A stretch of DNA of 64,000 nucleotides, from assembly GCA_029706075.1 (NCBI GenBank), contig JAINUG010000196.1, forward strand, positions 395,501-459,500, in the 5' to 3' direction. Both the position numbers and the translations under genes were made by a program. Shown in pieces: positions 44,024 to 56,336 of this stretch (positions are counted from its first letter, which is position 1; each line of letters starts with the position of its first letter). Under the pieces are notes generated by a model, which was not told the origin of the DNA, did not search any database, and worked only from the letters and a program-made list of their open reading frames with translations. Source of the stretch: Aldrovandia affinis. Its lineage: Eukaryota > Chordata > Actinopteri > Notacanthiformes > Halosauridae.

Positions 44024-46522
44024 CAGGGGTGGGCAATTATTTTTTACATGGGGCCACATGAGAACAAGAAAATATTATGGAGGGCCGGACCGAAAGGCTG
44101 AACTAAAGTCTGCATAATATTAATTGTGTTTCTTTATATAAAGCAGTAAATAGCATTGTTTTGATAAGTTGGTAAGACTGGTAAGAGTATATGTTATAAT
44201 TGAGCAATGAAAAAGAGAGGTTGTCTTAGAAAAAATGACATTTACTCAATACAATTTCCCAAAACAATGGTTAACGAAATGTGAACATTTGTACAGTTTT
44301 GATTCATTATATTAGTGACCATTTTCAGCCACATTCAGTAAGATACATCATATTAGAAAATAATGATGCCTACATTTGTAGTTTAATCACATTCACACTC
44401 ATCACTCATTCTGTGTTTTTCACTTCTTTTTCTTGTTCAGTGAGAGAAATCTAGTCTCTGTTGGTCTTTAACAAGTGCATCAAAGTCAGGTTGAATGTCT
44501 GAGGTGGAGATGCGAAGCACAGCTGACAGATGATCATCAGTGAGAGAGGATCTGTACCTGGACTTGTTAAACTTCATCACTGAGAATGTTTGTTCACATA
44601 TGTAGGTAGAGCCAAAGAGAACAAACATCTTCTGAGCATGTCTCCTCATGTTTGGAAACTTCTCTTGCTTAAGGGAAGAGTAGAATTTCAGCAGTGGTCG
44701 TGACTTGAAGTGCTCTGCCAGTACTGCATCAGACTGCAGGTCAATGAGTTCCAGCTGGACATCACTAGGTGCATCATCCACATTGCAGGTAAATGGAGAG
44801 GAAATCAAGTGCATTTCACTCTCCATTGTTCTGAGATCTTCAAATCGCCTTGAAAACTCACCATGCAGTGCTCCTAACATAGATGAGTACCTGCGGAGAT
44901 TATCATCTGATGGGGTGACTTCTTTCAGTGTTTGCATGTGAGTGAGATTGTTGCTCTCCAGTTGCCTTGAAAGAAACTGTAACCGTCATGAAAGCCTTCA
45001 CCAGGTTGTGCATTTCATGGACGAAAAGGCCCCTTGCCTTGCAGTTTGGTGTTCAGTGCAGTCATCAGTGCAGTCACATCAACAGCAAATGCAAAATCTG
45101 CCATCCACTTCTCATCTGAGAACTCTGGGATGTCTTTGCCTTTCTTCTCACAAAACTCTCGGATCTCTGCTTTCAGATCCCATACTCTTTTTAGCACTTT
45201 GCCCAGGCTGAGCCATCGGACAGCTGTGTGATAGCTGATGTCACTATGTTCAGTCTCGTGCTCCTCTAAAAGTGCAACAAACTGCCTGTGATTCAATGCT
45301 CGTGCTCTGATGAAGTTTACTATTTTAGTTACAACATCAATCACATCGTCAATTTTAAGCACTGACTTGCACAACACATGCTGATGTAAAATACAATGCA
45401 AAAATACCACTTTCTGATCTGCGTTGATTTCAGTCACTTTATCTTGCATACGTTTCAACAGCCCGACATTTTTCCCTGTTAGATTTGGACAACCGTCCGT
45501 TGTGACACCCGTCAGTCTGTCCCATTTCAGTCCCAGTGTGTCCATGCATGCATTTACCTCCGTGAACAGATCGCTCCCCGTCGTTGTCCCTTTCATTGAG
45601 CGCATTGCTGCCAGCTCCTCCGTAATCTTGAAGTCCGTTATCCCACGGACAAACACAAGTAACTGGGCTGTGTCACGGACATCACAGCTCTCGTCCAAAG
45701 CCAAGGAGAAAAAGTCAAAATTTGCCACTTCACGTTGCAGCTGAAGCTCCAAATTTCCCGCAATGTCCTCGATCCGTCTCGTCACGGTGCGCCTAGACAG
45801 CGGGACTTGCTCAAATGCTTCTTTTTTTTCAGGACATATTAGTGCTGCAGAGTCCACCAAGCACTCTTTTACAAACTCTCCATCTGTGAATGGCTTACTG
45901 TTTTTAGCGATTTTGTGGGATATTACAAAGCTGGTCCTGGTTGCTGCATCCCTGGATGTGTGAAGCTTGGTAAAAAAAACCTTGTTGCTTTTGTAGCTTA
46001 GCTACCAAATCTTCCGATATCCGCGCCATTTCAGCATCATTCAAGTTTTTAAATTTCTCCGAGTGTTTCGTCTCGTAATGTCGACTCAAATTGTAATCCT
46101 TGAACACGGCACTCTGGTCTCCGCAAACCAAACACACCGCTTTACCTCTGACTTCAGTAAATAAATACTTAGCAGTCCATATCTTCTTGAAAACCCTGCA
46201 TTCAGCATCTACCTTTCTTTTTTTAGTCGACATTTTGGGGGTGAAAGTCGTCTGAATGGAATGGAAGCTAACACTGAATCAAGCTAGCACCATCTAGAGA
46301 TGCAAGAGATAGATGACACCGGAAACTACTTAATCACATTATGAAAAGACAATTAGAAAAATACGATTGACCTCTAGTGGTCAGTGACCGCAGTTACAAC
46401 GTCAATTAAGGTAAAATAAGAAAATACGTTTATTTTGTAATTTCTTATGAACCTTACGCGGGCCGGTCAGAGTCAACTAAAGGGCCGCATGCGGCCCGCG
46501 GGCCGTAAAATGCCCAGGTCTG
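44024..46522 (-). mobile_element. Decayed autonomous hAT transposon, 2.5 kb
   Basis: An exact 8-bp duplication ATCTAGTG lies at 44016-44023 and 46523-46530. The left end CAGGGGTGGGCAATTA pairs with the reverse complement of the right end, CAGACCTGGGCATTTTA. The minus strand carries a nearly complete transposase with a BED-like finger and a C-terminal dimerisation domain. Confidence 0.92.
44437..46233 (-). pseudogene. hAT transposase, few frameshifts
   Basis: The start MSTKKRKVDAECRVFKKI at 46233 is followed by a BED-like zinc finger (CLVCG ... HYETKH, residues about 34-60). A one-base excess in a T8 run near 45973 shifts the frame. It resumes with TRTSFVISHKIAKNSKPF and continues from 45860 with FDFFSLALDESCDVRD (first Asp), LTGVTTDGCPNLTGKNVG (second Asp), and AVRWLSLGKVLKRVWDL. 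Two more indels near 45015 and 44970 lead to the last part, from 44937, with KMFVLFGSTYICEQTFSVMK, the hAT dimerisation motif, ending LDFSH. The total would be about 600 residues, usual for hAT. It resembles transposases behind vertebrate GTF2I-repeat/ZBED-like genes. Confidence 0.88.
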
Positions 46523-46696
46523 ATCTAGTGTATAGGTTGTCTGATAAAGGTTATGTAGCAGTATTATGACCTTTCTCAAGATTCAGGCCCTTTCTCTTTC
46601 TCTTTGTGGTTAAGAGGGTTTGGATTTAGGGCGTGCGCCAGGCCTATTCAATTACATTGTCATGGGGACAACATTGTAGATACCAAAAGTTAATTT

Positions 46697-46790
46697 AAAA
46701 TTACACAGCGGGGTCCAAAAGTCTGAGTCCACTACCAAGATCTGTTTGTTTTCATCCTTCATCGAAAACGAACTAACCTTTTAATGCATC
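46697..46790 (+). mobile_element. Tc1/mariner terminal fragment
   Basis: Starts ACAGCGGGGTCCAAAAGTCT followed by GAGTCCACTACCAAGATCTG. The same terminus occurs at 55297. No transposase or second end found. Confidence 0.55.
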
Positions 46791-49044
46791 ACTGTATCTG
46801 TTGTCATTTTAAGTGTGTCATACATGCTAGATTGTTTCAGTTTTGTTTAGTTGATTTACAAATGTATTTGCTTCCATTTTAAATGATAGTGCTATAAATG
46901 CTAGTTTGTGGTACAGTCGAAAGCACACACCGATTGCCGCCGATTCAAGAGCCCTGGCATACGCCCTTGCAGTTGGTTCCAGGATTAAGTCCGCAGATTT
47001 GAAATAAAATTCCAATGAAACCATTACCGATGTTCCTGAAACATTTATTTCCCCCTCTGGTATTAATGACTAATTTATGACTCAATTTAGAACCCAGAGG
47101 CATTCAGTCGATGCTGTTTCACTTGAGGCCTGTCAGATTGAATGTCTCATGTTACCTGTATGACTTACTTCCTGTCATCGGGATCAGAGTTGTCAGAACA
47201 CAATTGAAATGAATGCACAGCACTGTCATTAAAAAATCTTTAAAAAAACAGATTTTTTGAAAAATAGTCTTTTGTCAATGGGAAGTACTACAAAACATGC
47301 TTATGATTTTGGGACAATTTCCCAATTTTCTCAAGGACAAGTACGTTAACCTTCTATTTACACCACACAGACAACTATGTGGACATACACTCAGTCACAT
47401 TTGATACATGTCATCTAAAAGTGCAACTTCACAAGGCATAAATAAGACCTTTATGAGCATGGTATAAACCACCATGGTTACCACCTTAGGTTATAAGTAA
47501 ATCACTTACGCCACATCTCCTGAATAGGGTGTGCACCTATTTGGCCCCCTCTCAACTGGCCATATTTAAACAAAGGTTCCCACCGTGCCCAATAAGGAAC
47601 TGCCAATATCTTAGAGGGATCTCACCCCGCCCTGAAAGCAACTGCAAATATCTTGGATAGGGAGTCCCTCCTTATCAGCCTTGTGGGTCATTCTCAGCCC
47701 AGTATATTTTTGCTGATTGTTTTCTTTCTCCCTGCTGTTTGAGTTAAATCTCATTCTTGGTAGCCCCTTGTTTCTCTGCAAAAAGAGATAAAATGGGCCA
47801 CAGGGATTTTGTTCATCCTTGCTTGCCCCTGTGCACATGGTGTTCGCTGCTCCCAGTCCAGAATGCATTGCCAAGGGGATTTATTGATTGTGTGTGTGTG
47901 TGTGTGTTTATAAAACCACAAGAGAGAGAACACAATGGGAATGATCCCTTGCAGACACAGATGCATGCATACATACAAACACATATACAAACACATATAC
48001 AAACACATACCACAATTAAATATATTTATGGTTACTTATTTCTCCTTTGACATTGCACGACATACAGTACATCTTGTATGTTTCATCTTAGAGGGGCAAG
48101 AAACTCTACAGCTCATTATCCATTCCACCACAAAGCCCTTGTGTCTCCCTTTTCCGTTTCCATTGCCCAAGCTAAACATTTTAGCACGTGATTAACGTTG
48201 CACATGTATAAAGCTGCTATTTTTAAGTCAAACTCTATGCTCCTATGAGAAAAGAGAGCAAAAGGGGATTAGTTATTTAAGCCCTTTGAGGAAATGACAC
48301 AGGATTGTTGTTATTTTGTTTTGGCTTTATTTTCATCCTTCCACAATGCAGAGGTCTCAAAATTGAAAAAAGGGGGGAAAAATGCTTTTTAAAGCTTCCA
48401 GCTTCAAGGTATTTTTCCGTGGAAGTTTTAAAAGCTTTGAAAAAGACGATGAACTTCAGAGCTGATGGTGTTAAAAGGACTAAACAGGTCATTTCAGAAA
48501 ACTGAACAGGCATTACTCTGAGAATGCATCAGCGCAGTCTGACATTAAATTGCTTTCAGATGAAAATCAAATGCTGTATCTGAAGTATTGAATGAGAAAA
48601 AGATTCAATACATTTATTCCAGATGTGAATTCATCTCCTGACCCCCGGCTGCTGAGGATCTCATTAAAAGAAGAAAAAAAGACTGAAAAAAGCTGAACGG
48701 TTCTAACATACCCCTTTTCAGGCACTGCCTAGTGTAGCTGAATGTTAAAATATTTAGCATTTTCCATTCAGTCAATTTGTGGGAATAAGAAAAAATGCAT
48801 ATTGTAAACCTGTACTCATAAAATTTTGGATTTGCAGATAGCTAGGCCCGGTCTCCGTTTAGAGAAACACGATGCATATGTATCAAGCATGTTAGAATAG
48901 GACTGCTGATCTAGAATCTTATCATTACTTATAATGAAAGGTAAAACAGGTCCCATGTTATTAACATAGCTAGTGTGATCATGGATGGCGGTGGTGTTTG
49001 GTAACATCGGGGATGTTTAAAGGAATAGTTTGCATGTCGGTGTG
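46791..49044. other. No recognised gene; GT microsatellite at 47889-47908
   Basis: Contains a GT run at 47889-47908 and an ACACATATACAA triplicate near 47976-48009. No protein domain in any frame. Some stretches (48280-48560) are compositionally complex but I cannot assign them. Confidence 0.4.
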
Positions 49045-49100
49045 GGTGAGTGGCCTTTTTTGCTTGAGCCCCTGCCCCCAAGATGTCTGTGCGTGCGTGC
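49045..49100 (-). mobile_element. End fragment of the same hAT family as 38221-40106
   Basis: The reverse complement contains ACAGACATCTTGGGGGCAGG followed by GGCTCAAGCAAAAAAGG, matching the left end of the 38221 element. The tip is degenerate (GTGCGTGCGTGCG) and the other end is missing. Confidence 0.65.
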
Positions 49101-49740
49101 GTTTTTGAATATAATATAATACTGGTTCATTTTCCCTGGTCTCTGCCTGTTATGATTAACATTTTATTTTCAACATACAACATGTAGTGGACTTACTTAC
49201 TGTACATGACAATGAAGGGATATAAGAAAAAACGAATAAAACAGTCTGGCTAAACCCTAGCAGTAGATGCAAATCCTGGTGCAAATAAAAATGGGCGTTT
49301 TCTTCCGCAGATTGCTTCCCCTAGTCTACGCTTTCCTAACTATCAAAAGTGCTAAAAAATAAATAATTAGAGAAAAGTGGACAAACAAGTAAGGCAAAAG
49401 CATTTACAAAAAGAGTTTTCACAAAGATAAAATATGCAGCTGATTGGCATGAGGTAAAAAAAAAAAACAGCTGCCACACAAGGTAGCTCCGCATGGCCAG
49501 GCGAGGTCGAGGAGAGTGCAACTGAAAACAGATCGCTTGATCACGTGTTCCCAGGGTGGCGTCAATTGGCAATCAAATCCCTGCCTTTTAACAGTCTCTC
49601 AGGGTCATGTTTTGGCCAACCGTAACACTACAACACTACTGCACATATAATGACACACAAATATATTATGCAGAGTAATAATTCTAAGCAGTATCATGGC
49701 GTTCAGATAAAACAAACAAAAGCATACATTGCTACATGCA
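49101..49740. other. No recognised feature
   Basis: No domain or bounded repeat. Confidence 0.4.
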
Positions 49741-50335
49741 TTTTACATTTACATTTTAAGCATTTAGCAGACGCTCTTTTCCAGAGCGACTTACAAGATG
49801 TGCATTAATACATGGTAGGAACAATCATAGTTCGTGCAAGAGATCAGTGCAGTAATACAGCGATAGACATCATTGTAGGCAGCTGCATACCATACCTGTA
49901 ACATTGGGAAGGAAAAGATTAGTCATTTGTATTATTTTTTTAAATGAGTAAGGAGTAAGCAGGGATACATATACAAGAAGTATTGAGCAAGTAGGCAGTG
50001 GTGATGACAATTGGGTAGACGTACAGAATTCAGTGGTAGTGGAGTCTAAAAAGGTGGGTTTTGAGTCTCTTGCGGAAGATCGCAAGTGATTCCGCGGTCC
50101 TGACCGATTGCAGAGGACAGAGAAGAGGCAAGACCGCGAGGAGAGGCTGCCGGGCACCCGGAGGGATGGGATAGTCAGTTTGCCAGAGGAGGCGGAGCGG
50201 AGGGGTCTGGCTGGGGTGTAGGGTGTAATGAGTGTCTGGAGGTAAGGGGGAGCAGTTCCTCTAGCCGCTTGAAAAACAAGCACCATGATGGGGAGCCAGT
50301 GCAGAGAGTAGAGTAGAGGGGTGACATGGGTGAAC
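49741..50335 (-). mobile_element. L2 3' fragment with small deletions
   Basis: Tail TTTAGCAGACGCTCTTTTCC, then 3' untranslated region and the end of ORF2 (TPYTPARPLRSASSGKLTIP on the minus strand) up to about 50335. A deletion removes part of the WNDLP region. Confidence 0.82.
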
Positions 50336-50933
50336 TTTGGAACTACATCAAATGCTACATGCTTATATATAACAAAGGATCAACATTCATAGATTCGTAT
50401 AGCACAGTTAGATCAATGCACATACATTGCTGAAAACACGAATATTTCTAACGGTTTGTGACATGTTTATAGTTGACAAGAAACAGATCTGTCGCAGGCT
50501 AGCAAATCGGCAGATACAGGCTAGCAAATCGGCTGTGATAAAGACTGTTTTGAAAGCTAAATAACTAATGCAGTGAGTTATCAGATACCCGGTTGCGGTG
50601 CAGCTAATGATCTGATGTTGCACAAAATGACAATGTAAACACAAATACAGTCTTTATTCCAAGTGGTATTATATTAAACAGTGATATCAAATTCCTATGT
50701 ATGAATACAAATCAGAGAAATTTCTAATATTGTCAAAACCGCACTGCCAACTGTTACGATGTCGGAGATTAAACATATACTGAACTCTGTATCTATCCAC
50801 TGTGATAAAGTTTTCGGTACAGTAGCCAGTGTGGAGTGTGCACATGTGATGGTACATGCGTTATCGCCATGTACAGTAGGCGCTCTGACTGTACTCTACG
50901 GGGGGGGGGGGCAGAGTCCACAGCCCACACATA
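50336..50933. other. No recognised feature; small tandem duplicate
   Basis: A 21-23-bp near-tandem pair (GCAGGCTAGCAAATCGGC and ACAGGCTAGCAAATCGGC at about 50494 and 50517). A run of eleven G at 50901-50911. Confidence 0.5.
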
Positions 50934-50938
50934 ACTAT

Positions 50939-51440
50939 TGTGGTGTCCCTTGGGTTGGGGGGACACTCACGGACCTTTTCAGAGGGCACAGGCAAGTGAA
51001 TAATCTGGAGGAGGCAGTATTTCAAACAAAACAATAATTTTATTTAAACTAATTTCTGACACAAAAACACATACAGTCCATTATCCTTTACTCATTGTCT
51101 TAATCTGTAATCCAGGGTCGAAATCCAATACAGTTCCTCAAACAGTCCAAGTCAATACACAAAGTTGGGTCCTCAAAACAATCCAAGTTCAATCTGAAAA
51201 GCAATCCAACACAAGTGTTTCCAAAACACTCTCTCACACATCACTCCCCAATACACCAATTTACTCCCTCCCCCCAATGTGACAAAACATCATTTATATA
51301 GCTCCAAATTGACAGTCCTTGTTGCTTCATTTGCTTCAGTTGTGGGACTGCAGGCTGCTGGGAACTGCAGTATTTCTTCCTCCAGTGGTTCCAAAGAATT
51401 AAGGTGGCCATTTCCTCGGACTGCCCCTTGGGATGCCACA
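50939..51440 (-). mobile_element. Solo LTR, 502 bp
   Basis: The minus strand starts TGTGGCATCCCAAGGGGC and ends CCCAAGGGACACCACA, i.e. TG...CA with inverted TGTGG/CCACA tips. CTAT flanks both sides (50935-50938 and 51441-51444). In the minus sense a GCTATATAAATG box and a downstream AATAAA are present in promoter-then-polyadenylation order. No internal genes adjoin. Confidence 0.8.
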
Positions 51441-51444
51441 CTAT

Positions 51445-52190
51445 GTTAAAAGCTATTGATACAATCTAAAGAATGTACTGTAATAGGTTGATATGTGGTA
51501 AAAATGTTTTCAATTCAGACTGCATATGATTCTTAATGATCCCATATCAGCAATATCTGTATTTAAATATTCCATACATTTTCTACTTTAATTACTACTA
51601 CTACTTTAAATTCATATTTTACTAAATTGAAATAAAAAAGCTGCCATCTAAGTTTAGATGATTAATCTAGCCAATTAATATTTTAATCTCTCTAGCCCCA
51701 TCAGATATCTGAGATAATCACAATGAGTGATAAAAATACAAAAAAAGAGAAAAAATCACTGGGTAACAGTGTTTGAAAAATATCCTAATTTGGAAATACC
51801 AATTATTTACACCTATGCCACGATTTCAAAACCTCTCCTACACACCACTGGGGAAGAAGTAGGGATAGAGAGAGATAGAGAGACATAGAGGGGAGAGATA
51901 AAGAGAGGGAGACATAGAGGAAGATAGAAAGAGGGAGAGGGAGATGTGCCCTTCGTAGTCTTCATGGCATCCCCTGTGGACCTTCCTCATGAGCTCTGTG
52001 TAAATCTTAGACAGCCAGCACTGACACACTCTGGGTGGGTGGTGGTGGATGTGTGGTCCCAGACGTGCATTCATTCTGGCAGGAGTGTGAGGGGGAACAT
52101 GCTTATCAGAGTGGAACACAGATAGAGCTGGTGACATGCTGCATGGCTGTCCACCCCCCCTCCCGCTCCCTTCTCCAATAAGTTATATGC
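51445..52190. repeat. Purine-rich GAGA/AGGGAGA tract (51855-51950) in otherwise unassigned sequence
   Basis: GGGATAGAGAGAGATAGAGA and similar units form an imperfect purine tract. The flanks show no gene. Confidence 0.6.
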
Positions 52191-52194
52191 TAAA

Positions 52195-52420
52195 TTGCAT
52201 TATTATTTAGTTGCAATGCAGACACCCTTATCCAGGGCATTCACACCTTTCTCATTTAAGAGAAACGTATACATTTATACAGCCGGAAATTTACTGAAGC
52301 AATTCTGGTTAAGTACTTTGCACAGAAGTCATTGCACTGCTTGAGATTTGGACACACAACCTTCCGGTTACAAGTTCCAATGTTACCTAATCCCTAAATC
52401 CTCAGTGCCACCGACCACAA
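52195..52420. repeat. Degenerate fish interspersed repeat with L2-like tip
   Basis: GCAGACACCCTTATCCAGGG followed by CCGGAAATTTACTGAAGCAATT and a box B-like GACACACAACCTTCCGGTTA. It is common fish SINE-like wording, too degraded to name. Confidence 0.4.
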
Positions 52421-53800
52421 ACAAGGATGAGTCATTTTATACCTTTGAGATAGACCTGACGCCACCAGCCTTTTCCTACTTATATTGATTGTATGTCCAA
52501 TTGAGCTTGTTTCTTATGAGTCACGCCTGAATGGATTGGCTGGATCGGCTCTTGACAAAGGGTTATTAATGACAATGTTATTGTTCTGTTGGGCTATGAC
52601 TGTCTGCAACAGGCCATGTAATTCATTTTATTTTATTTTTTTGCAGTATTTTTCAACACAGATTTTGAAACAGATTCTGTCTTGTTCTCCTTCTGAACAG
52701 AGGGAAAGGACTGGAAATGTCTAATTAAACTTTGTGTCACAGTCTGACAAGAACTGAGCTGTCAGAGATGCCAGGAACGGAGGAGAATATCCACTCCACT
52801 GTGGAGATAGACCGTAAATAGAAAGATAAAAAAAGGCTGTGGAAGCACAATCAAGATAAAAAAAAGGGGGAGGCTCACAGACACACTAAATTAATTCAAA
52901 ATTAATGAATTTGTAAGAAAATGATTCAATCAAAGCCTTGAGGAAATTTTTACTGCTCAGTGGTATATCTTTTGTTTCTCTGGAGAAATATCTGAGATCT
53001 AATTTAAGAATCGTTAAGGAGTCTGCCTTAATACTAATAAGAGGGCCTTAAAAAATAAAAAAGCAATGAAAAAAGCATAAAAAGGATGTAAAAATGGAGA
53101 CGTCTTTGAGTCAACTGAGAACAATTTAAGATTTTAGAATGAGAACTATGATATATAAAAGACACAGTGGTGAGATGTTAATATTAAATATTATTTGACA
53201 TTTTAAATAAAATAAAATATTTGAAATAAAATCACAAGTATTCTTGGATAGTTATTCTAACCATCAGGAAGTCACAGAATTGCAGGAAATGAGCTCTCAT
53301 GAACACAGCATTTTCTGGGGAAGGACCAACTTACCTACCGCATGAAAGAGAAAATCTCCCTTATTTTAAAATGTAAGGTTGGTAAGTATGCAAACACAGG
53401 CTACATGAAATGTAATAACATCTATTATGTTTGGGGCCAAGAGTGAACCTCAAGAAAAACATGGTTTTAATAAATAATTGTTTAGTATGCATAAGAAAAT
53501 ACATGCAGAAAATATCTGACTGCTTTTACAGGCACAATCACACATTTCCAAACAAAAATTCATATTTTCTGTTTACAGATTCATAAATTAGGAGATGTCA
53601 TGATTATATATTTGCATGCTAATGTACCTGCTAATGTACATGCTAATCGAATCGAATCTCGACTTGCCAATGGACAAAAAGAGACATGAGTTAGTGGAGG
53701 TCAGGCAGATATACACTTCAGATTTTATTGTCATCTAATTTTTGAGTGGTGTAAGACACATCTGCAGAGTTCATAGGAGACTTAATTAAGAATATTTCGG
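52421..53800. other. No recognised feature
   Basis: AT-rich. Contains the duplicate CTAATGTACCTG/CTAATGTACATG near 53621-53645. No domain. Confidence 0.4.
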
Positions 53801-53804
53801 GAGC

Positions 53805-54165
53805 CTCCCAGGTGGTTTAGCGGTAAGGACATCCGACGTTGCCCAGGGTTTGATTCCACCAGGTCGCGCCAACTCGGCTCTGGCCAGGAGTGCCACTTGG
53901 GGGTGGCAATTGTCTGTCTGCCCCAGGGAGGGGGGAGGGAAGCCGATATGAGCTTGCTGCATAGATGAGTGGTCCTGTGTGTTACGATGACGGCTTAGCG
54001 GGTGCCGGATAGGAGGAGGCAGTGCAGCGCTCACTACTGGTCTCAGGACAATGGCAGTGAGGGGGGATAATTGACATGAAAAAGAGGGTATAATTGGCTA
54101 CTAAAAGTTGGGAGAAAAATGGGGAATAAAACGCAAAAATAATGTATAAAAAAATTAAATATATA
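53805..54165 (+). mobile_element. tRNA-derived SINE
   Basis: The head has GGTGGTTTAGCGGTAAGGAC (box A) and CAGGGTTTGATTCCACC (box B), then a body with AGGAGTGCCACTTGGGGGTG and a tail GGGAGAAAAATGGGGAATAA. The tail differs from that of the 58406 SINE, so this is another family. Confidence 0.7.
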
Positions 54166-54344
54166 CTGTATATATTTAGAACATTCAATTTGTAATGCTT
54201 TTTCCCCTTTTTCCCTTCTCAATTGTATTCTAAGCCTCGTTCGCTTCAACCTCCGCTGTCAATTTGGGAGAACGTGGACAAGCACCAGCTTTCTTCAGAA
54301 ACATGTGATGTCAGCCACAGCTTCTTTTCACAAGTTCAGCTTGC

Positions 54345-54603
54345 AAAGACATGAGTCAGAGGAAGACAGTTCATGTGCAACTTTATACTGGCAAACCATG
54401 GTGGGCACCCAATTGACCAGCGGGGGTTGCTGGTGTGCGATGAGACACAACTAAATCCCTCCCTCCCTGGGTGACACTATTACGCATCACCCCGTGGGGC
54501 TTGTGGTCACAGTCAGCACTGGCATGGATTTGATACCAGACCATGGGGCTCATCCACACAATAGAGCAGTGCCTTAACAGGATGAGCCACCCAGCAGCCC
54601 CAG
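54345..54603 (-). mobile_element. tRNA-like SINE (GGTGGCTCATCCTGTTAAG family)
   Basis: The minus strand begins GGGGCTGCTGGGTGGCTCAT, then GGTATCAAATCC as box B, then CCAGTGCTGACTGTGACCAC. It is the best-preserved copy of the family seen at 18338. Confidence 0.65.
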
Positions 54604-54982
54604 AGCACTCATATTTAGATCAAACAAACACATCTGAGATTCATGAGAAACTACAACAAATCTCATTTTCGTCCAATGAAGTGCCCGTTTTTGTCTAGGA
54701 GAAACAGAGGAGAATAAGAAGATATCTAAATTATAATTTTTCTTTCCTATTGGATCTGAAAAGCGATTGGAAGGGAAAGTTCTCTAATAAGAAAAAAGGG
54801 GACTTCCAGGTGGCGTGTCCAACTGAGGCACTTATTCTAAGCACAGCCATGTGCCCTACCATTCAGTGCCACTGCATTTGAACAGGCATTTGAAGTGCAG
54901 CCAAGCAGTACATTCCAACCTGATGAGTTCCTTCGTGTAGATGGCTCTTTTCTGAAAGCAGGTTGATGGAAAATCAATGCAA
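54604..54982. other. No recognised feature
   Basis: Nothing identifiable before the small insert at 54996. Confidence 0.35.
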
Positions 54983-54995
54983 GGATGTACTGTAT

Positions 54996-55127
54996 CAACA
55001 TTGGGGGGGACCAAATCAATTTTTTTATTTTTTATATCAGCTAGGCTATATATTGGGGGGGACATTTTGAGCATATCTGAATATTGGGGGGGATGTGTCC
55101 CCCCCAATATATATGAATTTCGGCCTT
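54996..55127. mobile_element. 132-bp G-rich insert with a 13-bp target duplication
   Basis: GGATGTACTGTAT occurs at 54983-54995 and 55128-55140. The insert contains ATTGGGGGGGACC, ATTGGGGGGGACA and ATTGGGGGGGATG in one orientation and CCCCCCCAATAT in the other, so part of it can fold back. No coding capacity. A 13-bp duplication suggests LINE-type insertion, but I do not recognise the family. Confidence 0.6.
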
Positions 55128-55296
55128 GGATGTACTGTATATGTGATCATTGTTAAACCACAATATATTACTCAGAATAGATTCTTCACTCCATGAAGAA
55201 GATAATTCATCCTTAGGGCTTTGTCCTTCTGTTGGTGATAAAAAAGCAAAAGCTTAATTTAACTCTCATTAGAGTTTTTTCAAGCTCTAATTATTT

Positions 55297-55420
55297 GTAT
55301 ACAGTGGGGTCCAAAAGGAGTCCACTACCAAGACCTGTTTGTTTTCATCATTTATCAAAAACTAACAAAGGTTTTACTCAATATTTATAGATATTTCATT
55401 TTCAATTTCATACCATCCTT
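55297..55420 (+). mobile_element. Tc1/mariner terminal fragment
   Basis: TACAGTGGGGTCCAAAAGGA followed by GTCCACTACCAAGACCTGTT matches 46697. No transposase seen downstream and no opposite end found. Confidence 0.55.
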
Positions 55421-56230
55421 TCTCAAACAAACTTTTTAAAAATTTGTATCAGACATTCTTGAACAAATACCACATGATTTCTGTTTTCAGGTTCACGGCA
55501 AACAACAAAACAAATTTAGACAGCCAATAAATAGAAACACTATAAGAAAAAAACGTTGGCATTTTTTTATCCTTTGGTGTCCTTTCATTACATTACAAAA
55601 GATTGACATTTAACAATTTTATGCTTTTTTTTTCTCACCTAAAAATAGTTTAAATTACATCGACATCTTTCCAAAGGTCATGTGTCTTTAATCAGCACTC
55701 ATTACTTACATACTGCCCATATAAGGATACTAACATGGAGGGAACCGATGTCTGCAGGCAAATCTTTTCTATATTACTCAATTTCAATCATTGCCTGGAG
55801 AAAAGATTGCACTTTAATCACTCAATATCTAATTAAAAAGGCATTTGTTATCACAGTTTGAAAGAGCAGGGTTGCAGATTGAATCTAAGCGTTAAGGTCT
55901 TTATTGCATTTTGTCCCACTAGGACCTAGATGAGAGGATTATTTCTGCAGTGGCTGACATTATAAGAACAAGTAAATAAAAACAACAACAGCAAAAGAGC
56001 AATCAGTAGGTTAAATGCCAGGTGTGGCAGATCAACGTTTAGATACTTCTGCTGGTCAGCTTTGTGGTTTAATGAAAGAATGATTATAGTTACACATGCT
56101 GGGTGGCAACTCAAGGTTGATTTAAAGCCAAGCTGTGAAGAAACAAAACTGGTGACATGTAGACCAGGTGCATGTAGAATGTAATAAATCAAAATCTGCA
56201 AAGGCCATGTCCATTTAAAAAAGACCATAT
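55421..56230. other. No recognised feature
   Basis: AT-rich. May be the body of the Tc1-like fragment, but no coding trace. Confidence 0.35.
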
Positions 56231-56290
56231 GCACACACGCCCAAAGACACACGCACACGCACACACACACACACACACACATGCAGGTAT

Positions 56291-56336
<46 letters not shown>
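56231..56336. repeat. CA microsatellite, interrupted
   Basis: Two CA runs separated by ATGCAGGTATG. The minus-strand open frames here (Cys/Val repeats) are artefacts. Confidence 0.95.

Noticed and set aside
50901..50911. G11 run as a regulatory quadruplex
   Set aside because: A single homopolymer without further G-runs. Likely slippage-prone sequence only.
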